From the NCBI RefSeq assembly GCF_039631295.1, contig NZ_JBDIVE010000003.1, positions 124,001-188,000 of the forward strand: a stretch of DNA of 64,000 nucleotides. The letters run 5' to 3'. Of this stretch, positions 25,912-34,068 are shown piece after piece; within the stretch, counting starts at the first letter, position 1; every line of letters begins with the position of its first letter. This stretch comes from Viridibacterium sediminicola (lineage in GTDB: Bacteria > Pseudomonadota > Gammaproteobacteria > Burkholderiales > Rhodocyclaceae). A program made the translations under genes and the position numbers. The notes below the pieces were generated by a model. The model was not told the origin of the DNA and searched no databases. It saw nothing but the letters and a program-made list of their open reading frames with translations.

Positions 25912-27375
25912 TCAGGCTGTCTCGCGCTGCGCCTTGCAGGCCGATAGCGTGGGCTGTTTGTGCGCCCACGGGCTGGCCAGTTCAAGTTCGCTTGCCAGCG
26001 AGAACAGGCTCGCCTCGTCACCGAAAGGCGCAGCGAAATGCACACCGATTGGCAAGCCGGCTGCATTCCAGTGCAGCGGGACCGACATGGCGGGCTGGCC
26101 GGTGGCATTGAACAGCGCGGTGATCGGCGAGAAGCTGTGACTTTTCTCGATGAAGTCGTCCAGGCTGGCGTCGTCGCCAACCGACAACTCACCGAGTTTG
26201 ACCGGCGCCTTGGCGAGCGTTGGGCTTAGGAGGATGTCCACGTCCTGGAAGATCGCTGCAAAGCGTCGGCCAAGCGCGTGAATCCAGTCGACAGCGGCTG
26301 CGTACGCGGCGCCACTGACCTGGCCTCTTTCGCGCAAAATCACCCGGGTGGATGCTTCCAGCAAGTCCAGCGGCGCTGTTTGCCCGCTGTGTCGGGCAAT
26401 CATGTTCATGAGGTTTTGCGTCTGTGCGCCGATGATGGTGAATACCTGCTGATAGAACTCGGTACTGCTGACCGGGAAGCGCATCACTTGCACCTGATGG
26501 CCCAGCGACTCGCACAGAGTAGCTGCCGAGCGGACAGCGCTGACGCAGTCGGCATCGCTGTCCCAGCGGTCGCTGTGCTCGATCAAACCGATGCGCAAGC
26601 GACGTGACGGACGCTGGCACGCCTTGAGGAAGCTGTCGTGTTGCGAGGGCGCCGCGTAAGGAGCGCCGGGGTCGTCGCCCGCCACGCAGTCGAGCAAGGC
26701 GGCGCTGTCGCGAACCGAGATGCTGACGGCATGGTTGATGCCCATGCCCGCCCAGCCTTCGCCGACCAGCGGACCTATTGGCGTGCGGCCACGCGTGGGT
26801 TTGAGGCCAAATAGGCCGCAACATGAGGCGGGCACGCGGATCGAGCCACCACCATCGTTGGCATGCGCGAACGGGACGATGCGCGCGGCAACCAGCGCGG
26901 CAGCTCCGCCGCTGGAGCCTCCCGGTGTACGCGTTGTATCCCAGGGATTGCGGGTGGCGCCGGACAGGCGTGACTCGGTCGAGAACAGGGCGCCAAATTC
27001 CGGTGCGGTGCTGGTGCCTGCAATGATCAAACCCTTGCGACGCAGGCGGCTGACGAACTCGGCGTCAAACGGCGCCGGAACGTCCTTGAACAATAGCGAG
27101 CCGTTTTGCATCCGCGCGCCGGCGACCGGCATGAACAGATCCTTGATGAACATGGGCTGGCCGGCTAGGGGGCTGGCCATCAGCGGGGTCTGGCTGACTT
27201 CAGCACGTGCGCTGTCGTAGAGCGTTTCGGAAATGGCGTTGAGCTGGGGGTTGAGCGCGGTGGCTGCACTGATGGTGGCCTCCAGCAGCTCGCGTGGGCT
27301 CAGCTCGCCACGGCGCAGCAATTCGCCACGTGCGATGCCGTCAAGTGCGGCGATGTCTTGCAGAATGGGGTGCAT
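25912..27375 (-). CDS. Amidase signature family enzyme
   Basis: 487 residues, normal for the family. The Ser-cisSer-Lys triad is present: Lys in GQPMFIKDLFMP (about residue 79), the cis-Ser in TPGGSSGGAAALVA, and the nucleophile in NDGGGSIRVPASCCG. It hydrolyses an amide to acid plus ammonia. GatA can be excluded because there is no gatB or gatC nearby and the context is catabolic. It lies 39 nt after the MFS gene and upstream of an AraC regulator gene, all on the minus strand. Confidence 0.88.
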   Translation of the reverse strand: MHPILQDIAALDGIARGELLRRGELSPRELLEATISAATALNPQLNAISETLYDSARAEVSQTPLMASPLAGQPMFIKDLFMPVAGARMQNGSLLFKDVPAPFDAEFVSRLRRKGLIIAGTSTAPEFGALFSTESRLSGATRNPWDTTRTPGGSSGGAAALVAARIVPFAHANDGGGSIRVPASCCGLFGLKPTRGRTPIGPLVGEGWAGMGINHAVSISVRDSAALLDCVAGDDPGAPYAAPSQHDSFLKACQRPSRRLRIGLIEHSDRWDSDADCVSAVRSAATLCESLGHQVQVMRFPVSSTEFYQQVFTIIGAQTQNLMNMIARHSGQTAPLDLLEASTRVILRERGQVSGAAYAAAVDWIHALGRRFAAIFQDVDILLSPTLAKAPVKLGELSVGDDASLDDFIEKSHSFSPITALFNATGQPAMSVPLHWNAAGLPIGVHFAAPFGDEASLFSLASELELASPWAHKQPTLSACKAQRETA

Positions 27376-27414
27376 GTCGATTCGTCCTGAAATTGGAGTG
27401 AAGGTTCTGCTGCC

Positions 27415-28647
27415 TCAGGCCTGTGCCGGCGTGGCCTGCTCGCGTCGGCTGGCGGCCAGCATGGCCCAGGCCACGGCGGTGCCGATGAGTACATAGGCAA
27501 ACATGTTGATGGCGGCTGGAATCTGCTGCCCAGGCCCGGCCAGCGCGCCGATCAGCAAGGGGCTGGCGAACTGGCCAAGATAGAGGCACGCGGTAAACAC
27601 GCCGACGCCACGTGCTCGGGCGCGGGCCGATAGCTTGGGCAGCAAGCCGGCCAGTGCATTGGGGACCAGTAGTCCGCCACCGATGCCGTGAATGCTGACT
27701 GCAACCAGCACTTGGGCGTAGCTGTGTGCAGTCGCCAGACTCAGCAAGCCGACTGCCAGCAAGATCAGCAGCAAGCTGTTCGTCAGACGACGGCCGAGCT
27801 GGCGATAGGCCAGAGGCCACAGCATCGAGCCGGCCAGTGTGGCCAGCAAACCCGTCCCGGCGGATGCGCCGATCAAGGTAGTGGACGTCACGCCGATATG
27901 CACCAACAAGCCGGGTGTCTGTACCGGGACGATGAAACTGCCGATCATGCCGATGAGGGCCAGCAGTCCGGCGCTCAGCACCGGAGCGGCGACGCCCGGC
28001 GCAGTTGCGCTGGCCATCTCGACTTGCGTATCAGCTTGGTGCTGCGCGGGCTGGCGTGTCGGCTCCCACAATGTCATGGCCATCAGTGGCAGTAGCAACA
28101 GGGGTAGCAGGTACAAGTAGAAAGGTGCGCGCCAGGAGAGCTCGCCCGCCGCTCCGCCGAGTACGAAAAACAGGCTGCCAACAAGGCTGATCGCGACGAC
28201 TTGCAGATTGATGTAGCGCTGCTGCTGTGCGCCCTTCCAGTAATCGCCGATCAAGGTCGTGCAGCAGGTCATGATGGCTGCCTCGGCCAGCCCGAAGATC
28301 AGACGGGACCCCAGAATCTCGTTCAGGGAGTGCAGCAGTGCAGGGGCTACGCCGGCGATCACATAGATCAGCGTGGCCAGCATCAGCAGCGTTTTGCGGC
28401 CGATGCGATCCGATAACCAGCCCGCCAGCGGCGCAAACAGCGCAATGGCGAGTGCGGGTCCGGTTGCGACGAGTGGCAGCAGCATGGCTGTCTCGGGGGA
28501 GTTCACCAGTTCGCTCGCCATTTTGGGTAAAACGGGCGCGACCATGACCGCACCCATGATGCTCAGGCTGCTGCCCAGCAAAATCGCCAGCGCTTGTTTG
28601 GGGCCGGCGACGCGTTCGGCGCCCGGAGAGTTTTTCGCTTCATGCAT
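27415..28647 (-). CDS. MFS transporter
   Basis: 410 residues with 12 predicted membrane helices and the MFS loop motif GWLSDRIGRKTLLMLATLIY between helices 2 and 3. A long central loop (about residues 200-225, Gln/Thr/Ala rich) divides the halves. ATG 28647 is preceded by GAGGGGAA. It sits 11 nt after the outer-membrane protein gene and before the amidase gene, suggesting outer-membrane entry, inner-membrane uptake and hydrolysis in one operon. Efflux cannot be excluded. Confidence 0.82.
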   Translation of the reverse strand: MHEAKNSPGAERVAGPKQALAILLGSSLSIMGAVMVAPVLPKMASELVNSPETAMLLPLVATGPALAIALFAPLAGWLSDRIGRKTLLMLATLIYVIAGVAPALLHSLNEILGSRLIFGLAEAAIMTCCTTLIGDYWKGAQQQRYINLQVVAISLVGSLFFVLGGAAGELSWRAPFYLYLLPLLLLPLMAMTLWEPTRQPAQHQADTQVEMASATAPGVAAPVLSAGLLALIGMIGSFIVPVQTPGLLVHIGVTSTTLIGASAGTGLLATLAGSMLWPLAYRQLGRRLTNSLLLILLAVGLLSLATAHSYAQVLVAVSIHGIGGGLLVPNALAGLLPKLSARARARGVGVFTACLYLGQFASPLLIGALAGPGQQIPAAINMFAYVLIGTAVAWAMLAASRREQATPAQA

Positions 28648-28658
28648 GCTGGTTCCCC

Positions 28659-29585
28659 TCAGAATGAATACGCCACGCGAGCGGCGACCGTGTAGCCGGC
28701 GGAGCGGTTGGCGACATTGAATTCTTTGTAGGCATGCAGCCAGAGCAGCGGTTTGCCAGGCTCGAAGAAGCTGATGGCCGGGCCGATGGCGAGTGCCCTG
28801 GCTCGATTGCCCGAACTCAGGCCAGGCGAGGAGTCATCGCTGATCTGTTGGTACCAGTAACCACCCAGCCCGAGCGTGTAGGCGCCAAGGTGCTGACCTG
28901 CGGCAAACTCCTGCTTGTACTCGATGCCACTGCGATAATTGGTGGCGTTGTTGCGCGTATTGATGTCCAGCTCAAGATTGCTGGACAGCTCGAAGCCGCC
29001 CTGGCTGATATAGGTGACGCCCATGGTGGGGCCGTAAGTCCAGTGATTGCTGCCCGGATTGACCAGACGGTTCTTGTCGTAGTCGCCGGTCGGCGCCTGA
29101 ATCTGCAGACTGAGGTTGGTGTGCACGCTGGGCGTGTGCCACTGGATGATCAGGGGTTGAACCTGGATATCGCCCAGCTCTGCCGCCTGACCGGAGAACC
29201 CCAGTTTACCAACCGGTGTTGCGACGCTGAAACGGGCATCCATATCCAGAAAAGGCACTACGGTGCCAAAGCCGATATTGCCGCCCAGCCATTGCGTCGT
29301 GCTCATGCGCACATAAGCAATTGCTGCGGTTTTAACTGTCAGCTTGAAGTCGTCGAGTGCGGAATTTCCTTGCGCATTGTTGTTGCGTTTGCTGCTGTAG
29401 TATGACGTTCGTATTCCAACTGTGCCCAGGCCATCAGTTGCTTGAGGCATGAATCCCGCACCAAAGTCATATACACCGAAGGGCGTTGTGGGCCCATTTT
29501 CTGTTGCATGCGCTTGGGCCGCCATACACAGCACAGCCAGGGATATTGCGGTGCGTGTGGCACCACGATTGAGCAGTTGGGTCAT
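28659..29585 (-). CDS. SphA/MetA-type outer-membrane transporter
   Basis: 308 residues from ATG 29585; GAGGAA lies 6 nt before it but touches the alternative ATG at 29591. Signal peptide up to about residue 25 (AVLCMAAQAHATENG). It has the pattern of the phenol-degradation meta-pathway family (PF13557): FGVYDFGAGFMPQATDG at the mature start, PLIIQWHTP, QAPTGDYDKNRLVNPGSNHW and NRSAGYTVAARVAYSF with a terminal Phe. Members form outer-membrane beta barrels for hydrophobic or aromatic substrates. It starts the MFS-amidase operon and is divergent from an AraC gene. Confidence 0.82.
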   Translation of the reverse strand: MTQLLNRGATRTAISLAVLCMAAQAHATENGPTTPFGVYDFGAGFMPQATDGLGTVGIRTSYYSSKRNNNAQGNSALDDFKLTVKTAAIAYVRMSTTQWLGGNIGFGTVVPFLDMDARFSVATPVGKLGFSGQAAELGDIQVQPLIIQWHTPSVHTNLSLQIQAPTGDYDKNRLVNPGSNHWTYGPTMGVTYISQGGFELSSNLELDINTRNNATNYRSGIEYKQEFAAGQHLGAYTLGLGGYWYQQISDDSSPGLSSGNRARALAIGPAISFFEPGKPLLWLHAYKEFNVANRSAGYTVAARVAYSF

Positions 29586-29817
29586 TCTCATTTCCTCGTC
29601 TGATCGCACTGATGTGCAAGGTGAGGAAAGTATGGGAGTGCCGCCGCGCGCCAAATATCCGCTTTTGGCCAGGGCTTTATCCACTTTCGGCACAAATTGC
29701 GATGCGCGGCTTGTCTGAGCGCAAGTCCCGGCAAGCTTGGTACGGAGTTCGCTTGAATATGGCCGGTGAGAAACGATCAGGGCCGGCAATGCGCTGCAAT
29801 GGCCGAGAGGAGCAAAC

Positions 29818-30825
29818 ATGAATGAAACGCTGACATCGCCGAAGCAGAGCTGGTCCGCACGGTTCGGTCATGAAGTCGTGCGCGAAACGCATTCGGCAGA
29901 TGCCGAGGAGCATGCACGCGGCTTGCGCGGTTGGCAGTTGAGCTTCGATCAGCTGGCGGCCGGCCGCTTCAGGGCGCATTGCCTGGAGTTCATGCTCGAC
30001 CATATGCAGCTCGTGCATGAGCACACAAATTTGAGTCTGGGCAAGGCAGGCCAGGCGATCGAGGGGAGTGTGGTGTTCAGCTTGCCACTGGCGGCCGATG
30101 GCGAAGGCGCCTGTTCCGGGCGTCGCCTGGGGATACCCAGCGTTCTGCTTGCTGATGGTGCTGCCTTGCCCGAGGTGCGCACGCCCGATGCGCTGGAGCT
30201 CGTGTATATCGCCATTGAGCGGGGGTTTCTCGTCGAGGCCGCGCACTGTCGTGGTTTTGATGGATTGCCGAAACTGCTAGCCGGGACCAGCTTTCTGGAA
30301 TTGCCGCTGAGCAAGGCGCGCTTGCTCAGCGACAGGCTGCGCCATCTGCTGGAGCAATTACAGCAGGCAAGGCCGTATCTGCATCTGCAGAGTTTGCGTC
30401 AGCAGGTCGAGCAAAAGGTGCTCGATATTCTCCTGTTTACGCTCTATGACGCTGAGCGCGTGCAGATGCTGGCGCTGGATCGCTCCCAGAAGCTGGTCAG
30501 CCGTGCGCGCTGTGTTGCGCTCGAAACTCCCGCCTTTCCGCCCGGCATTGACGAGCTGTGTCGACGCATCGGGGTGAGCCGGCGCAAGCTGCAAAATTGC
30601 TTTCAGCAGAGCCTTGGCCTCAGCCCTGCGCAGTACTTGAAGACCATCCGCTTGAATGCGGTTCGTCGGGATCTGCGCAAGCAGCCAGCCGCGCGTGTGG
30701 GTGATATTGCGGCGAACTGGGGCTTCTGGCACGCCGGCCGTTTTTCGGCGGAGTACCGTGAGTTGTTTGGCGAGCTGCCCTCCGTCACGCTGACGCAGCA
30801 TCCCGGCGGCTTTGGCAAAGCATGA
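29818..30825 (+). CDS. AraC-family regulator, EutR-like (copy 2)
   Basis: 335 residues. The N-terminal domain is a large ligand domain with LRGWQLSFDQLAAGRFRAHC matching the SLRYDQLSRGSFEGH segment of the copy at 24830. C-terminal helix-turn-helix: IDELCRRIGVSRRKLQNCFQ, YLKTIRLNAVRRDLRK and NWGFWHAGRFSAEYRELFGE. It is transcribed away from the outer-membrane protein gene at 29585 across a 232-nt gap, the usual layout for a regulator controlling a divergent operon. The ribosome site GAGGAG precedes ATG 29818. Confidence 0.87.
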   Translation: MNETLTSPKQSWSARFGHEVVRETHSADAEEHARGLRGWQLSFDQLAAGRFRAHCLEFMLDHMQLVHEHTNLSLGKAGQAIEGSVVFSLPLAADGEGACSGRRLGIPSVLLADGAALPEVRTPDALELVYIAIERGFLVEAAHCRGFDGLPKLLAGTSFLELPLSKARLLSDRLRHLLEQLQQARPYLHLQSLRQQVEQKVLDILLFTLYDAERVQMLALDRSQKLVSRARCVALETPAFPPGIDELCRRIGVSRRKLQNCFQQSLGLSPAQYLKTIRLNAVRRDLRKQPAARVGDIAANWGFWHAGRFSAEYRELFGELPSVTLTQHPGGFGKA

Positions 30826-30877
30826 GGGCCGGTCGGCTTGCTGCCGTACCGGCCCTGCGTGAAGCGTGAGTAATGCC

Positions 30878-31243
30878 TCAGACTGCCGCGAAGTAATGCT
30901 TCATGAACAGCGGGCTGTCGATTTCCCAGATGACTTCCGTACCTTTGGTGACGAACCAGCTGTCGCCGACGCCGTAGCTGCGCGATTCGCCACTGGTGAC
31001 ATCGGTGAGTTTGACGCTGCCTTGCACGACGGTGGCTTGTTCGTTGAACGGATAGGTCATGCGGAAGCTGCCCTGGCTGGCGGCAAAATAGCCGGCGGAG
31101 ACGGGGTCGGTCGGTGCGCCGAAGGTGCCGAGCGCCCAGGCTTGTACGTCGCCGCTGAGCACCGTTGAGCCGAGGTTCTCGACCGAGCCGATGGCGTGCA
31201 TGTCTTGTACTGCAAGGGTGAGAGAGATGGGTGTAAAGCTCAT
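30878..31243 (-). CDS. Small cupin protein (Cupin_3/EutQ-like)
   Basis: 121 residues, one cupin barrel: FAASQGSFRMTYPFNEQATV, VQGSVKLTDVTSGESRSYGV, GDSWFVTKGTEVIWEID. This is the Cupin_3 (DUF861) pattern, which often accompanies PuuB-like FAD oxidoreductases and amine catabolism. The usual metal histidines are few, so the protein may bind rather than convert its ligand. It follows the oxidoreductase gene by 31 nt on the same strand. Confidence 0.8.
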   Translation of the reverse strand: MSFTPISLTLAVQDMHAIGSVENLGSTVLSGDVQAWALGTFGAPTDPVSAGYFAASQGSFRMTYPFNEQATVVQGSVKLTDVTSGESRSYGVGDSWFVTKGTEVIWEIDSPLFMKHYFAAV

Positions 31244-31274
31244 GTTGTCCTCTTGTGGGTGAATGTCATTGTGT

Positions 31275-32573
31275 TCAGCGGCGACCGCTCCAGTAGCCCG
31301 CCAGTTGATGCCAGACCTTGCCGGCCGAGACGATGGCTGGACGCAGCTGATCTTTGGCGGGAATCGGTGCGCGGGGCACCGAACTGATCAGCGTGTAGCG
31401 TGACGAACCTTCGGCCATGCCTTCGGCGAGAATCTTGCAGATGATGTGGCTTGGCGTAACGCCGAAGCCGGAATAGCCCTGTACGTAGAACACATTGTTG
31501 TGCTGCGGCAGGGAACCGATCTGCGGGAACAGATTCGGGCTGCAGGCCATCGGGCCACCCCAGGCCAGGTCGATCTTGACCTGATCGAGGTAGGGAAAGA
31601 CCTTGAGCATCAGGGCGCGATTCCAGGCCTTCAGATCGCGCGGGATATGCTCGATCAGCGGCGTTGCGGCACCGAACAGCAGGCGGTTCTCGCGTGTCAC
31701 GCGGTAATAGTCGATGACGGGACGGATGTCGCTGTAGGCCCCACGAATCGGGCTGATCTGTTCGATCAGCGCATCGGACAGCGGCTCGGTCATGCACTGG
31801 AAGGCATAGGTGTTGATCGTTGTCTTGTGCAGCGAGGGCTCCATGCCGTTGAGAAAGCTGTCGCATGCCCACAGCATCTTGTTGGCCCTGACACTGCCTT
31901 TGGCCGTACGCACCGTGATGCGATCGCCGTAGCTCACTTCGACGGCCGGCGAATGCTCAAAGATCTGCACGCCGTGCGAGGCCAGCGCCTTGGCTTCGCC
32001 CAGCAAGAGATTGAGCGAATGCACGTGGCCACCGCCCATGTGCAGCAGCGCGCTGCCATAGACCTCGGAGCCGATGATGCTGCGCACTTCGGCGCCTTCC
32101 ATGTAGCGGATCTCGTGTGGCGAACCGAGCGACTTGAACTCCTTCTCCCAGGTGCGCAGGGTCTTCGCCTGGCGCCCGTTGAAGCCCAGATAGGCGTAAC
32201 CATGGCAGAAGTCGGCGTCGATGCCATATTTCGCGATGCGCGCCTTGATGATGTCCGCGCCTTGGTCGCTGATCTCGAAGATCGCGCGCACACCTTCTTC
32301 GCCGACGTCCTTCTGGATCTTGCTCAGATCGTGGCCGATGCCGGCCATGATCTGGCCGCCATTGCGCCCCGTGCCGCCAAAGCCCAGGTAGCGTGCTTCC
32401 AGCACGGCGATATTGGTGATGCCGCGCTCGGCCAGTTCCAGTGCGGTATTGATGCCGCTGAATCCACCGCCAATCACGACGACGTCAACGTCGATGTCCT
32501 TCTCCAGGCTGGGGAAGTCGAGGTGGTATTTCTTGGTCGCGGTGTAATAGGTCGCTGTCTCGATATTGATCAT
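31275..32573 (-). CDS. PuuB-like FAD-dependent amine oxidoreductase
   Basis: 432 residues from ATG 32573; an open frame to 32642 is not conserved. FAD-binding DAO family: VVVIGGGFSGINTALELAER (about residue 32), YLGFGGTGRNGGQIMAGIGH with the GGRNGG-like FAD contact, LLHMGGGHVHSLNLLLGEA, PVIDYYRVTRENRLLFGAAT and GYSGFGVTPSHIICKILAEG at the C-terminus. Closest described members oxidise gamma-glutamylputrescine or related secondary amines, giving an aldehyde and H2O2. Together with the cupin it probably forms a two-gene operon in amine catabolism. Substrate not determined. Confidence 0.84.
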   Translation of the reverse strand: MINIETATYYTATKKYHLDFPSLEKDIDVDVVVIGGGFSGINTALELAERGITNIAVLEARYLGFGGTGRNGGQIMAGIGHDLSKIQKDVGEEGVRAIFEISDQGADIIKARIAKYGIDADFCHGYAYLGFNGRQAKTLRTWEKEFKSLGSPHEIRYMEGAEVRSIIGSEVYGSALLHMGGGHVHSLNLLLGEAKALASHGVQIFEHSPAVEVSYGDRITVRTAKGSVRANKMLWACDSFLNGMEPSLHKTTINTYAFQCMTEPLSDALIEQISPIRGAYSDIRPVIDYYRVTRENRLLFGAATPLIEHIPRDLKAWNRALMLKVFPYLDQVKIDLAWGGPMACSPNLFPQIGSLPQHNNVFYVQGYSGFGVTPSHIICKILAEGMAEGSSRYTLISSVPRAPIPAKDQLRPAIVSAGKVWHQLAGYWSGRR

Positions 32574-32885
32574 GGTTATCCGTGCACGCCGTGTGCATCT
32601 CCGTCGTTCAATGCTGCTGAAGTTCCACGCGTACCGATTCATGGCGTGGGCTAGGCATCAGTCGTCCGCGCTGGCCCTGCCTGGTCGGCACGGCTGCACA
32701 GGCGGCTGAGCATCGTTGAAGGCATTGTTGAGGGCGACGGCGCACAGGCGGTATCGAAAACTGGCGGAATTTGCGTGCTGCCTCCGCGTGGCACTCCATG
32801 CGAAGCGTGGCCGGCTGATCTGTATCCAGAAGTGCGTCTGCGCCTTGCCGTAAAATGCGCGCTGTCCTTGCAGCAAGGAAAGACC
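32574..32885. other. Divergent intergenic region, oxidoreductase / aminotransferase
   Basis: About 310 nt without a convincing gene. TAAAAT at 32851-32856 (context GCCGTAAAATGCG) is a plausible -10 box for the aminotransferase gene; no good -35 element is at the right distance. The oxidoreductase promoter should lie at the other end. Confidence 0.4.
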
Positions 32886-34043
32886 GTGTCCCAGCACATT
32901 GCGCAGCGCGCACGCAACATCCCGCCCTTTCATGTCATGGAGCTTCTGGCACGTGCCCAGGCGCTGCAGGCGCAGGGGCGCGACATCATCCACATGGAGG
33001 TTGGCGAGCCGGACTTTCCGCTGGCGCCGACCATTCTTGAGGCGGCGCAGCGTTATCTCGCCCAGGGCCGCGTCGATTACACGCCGGCGGCAGGGCTGCC
33101 CGCGCTGCGCGAGGCGATTGCCCGGCACTATGCCGAACGCTTTGGCGTGGCAGTGTCGCCCGAGCGCATCCTGGTGACCGCCGGCGCATCCGGCGCGTTG
33201 ATGCTGGCGCATGCCTTGCTCACCGAGCCCGGCGATCACTGGCTGCTGCCCGATCCCGGTTATCCCTGCAATCAGCAGTTCGTGCGTGCTTTCTCGGGGC
33301 TGCCACAGGCCTTGGCTGTCGATGCCAGCAGCGCCTTCCAGCCGCGTGCCGATCAGGTCGCGGCGGCATGGACGGCGCAGACACGCGGCATCATGCTGGC
33401 CAGCCCGGCCAATCCCACCGGCACCTTGATCGCGCCGGCCGAGCTGGCCCGCATTCATGCTCTGGTGAAGGCGCGTGGCGGCAGCTTGCTGGTCGATGAA
33501 ATCTATCAGGGGCTCAGCTACGGGACGGCGCCGAGCACTGCGCTGAGTCTTGGTGAGGATGTCTTCGTCATCAACAGCTTTTCGAAATACTTCGGCATGA
33601 CTGGCTGGCGCCTGGGCTGGCTGGTTGCGCCACAAGCCTGCGTGCGGGATCTGGAACGGCTCGCCCAGCACTACACGATCTGCGCCTCGGCGCCGGCCCA
33701 GCACACCGCGCTGGCGGCCTTTAGTGCCGAGAGCACGGCGATCTTTGAGGCACGCCGTGCCGAGCTGGACGTGCGCCGCCGGCTGCTGCTCGATGGTCTG
33801 GAAGCGCTGGGCTTGCAGGTGCCAGCACGGCCCGAGGGCGCGTTCTACGCCTGGGCCGATGTCAGTGCGGTGGCGGCAGACGCCGCTGTGCTGGCGCGGC
33901 GTTTTCTCGAAGACGCCGGCGTGGCTACTACGCCGGGCATCGATTTCGTCCGCCGTCAGCCTGAGCGCTGGCTCCGGCTGGCCTACACCACCGAAGTCGG
34001 GCGCATCGAGGAAGCCTTGCGCCGCATGCGAAGCGTGCTCTGA
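32886..34043 (+). CDS. PLP-dependent aminotransferase, class I/II (AspC-like)
   Basis: 385 residues from GTG 32886, supported by the AAGGAAAG ribosome site 5 nt before it; the in-frame ATG 32775 lacks a site and adds unconserved residues. Fold-type I: GRDIIHMEVGEPDFPLAPTI near residue 33, VDYTPAAGLPALREAIARHY, MLASPANPTGTL, LLVDEIYQGLSYG, and the PLP lysine in INSFSKYFGMTGWRLGWLV. It has the typical length of aspartate/alanine/aromatic aminotransferases of subgroup I-gamma. The specific amino acid is not clear. Confidence 0.87.
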   Translation: MSQHIAQRARNIPPFHVMELLARAQALQAQGRDIIHMEVGEPDFPLAPTILEAAQRYLAQGRVDYTPAAGLPALREAIARHYAERFGVAVSPERILVTAGASGALMLAHALLTEPGDHWLLPDPGYPCNQQFVRAFSGLPQALAVDASSAFQPRADQVAAAWTAQTRGIMLASPANPTGTLIAPAELARIHALVKARGGSLLVDEIYQGLSYGTAPSTALSLGEDVFVINSFSKYFGMTGWRLGWLVAPQACVRDLERLAQHYTICASAPAQHTALAAFSAESTAIFEARRAELDVRRRLLLDGLEALGLQVPARPEGAFYAWADVSAVAADAAVLARRFLEDAGVATTPGIDFVRRQPERWLRLAYTTEVGRIEEALRRMRSVL

Positions 34044-34068
34044 GCGCGCTTGCCCCTATTGCGGGCAA

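Noticed and set aside
25811..25969. N-terminal extension of the AraC regulator to 25969
   Set aside because: It would overlap the amidase 3' end and its residues show no conserved features; ATG 25810 has a usable ribosome site.
34050..34068. TTGCCC/GGGCAA hairpin between converging aminotransferase and FecR-domain genes
   Set aside because: A 6-bp stem without a T-tract is too weak to call a terminator.
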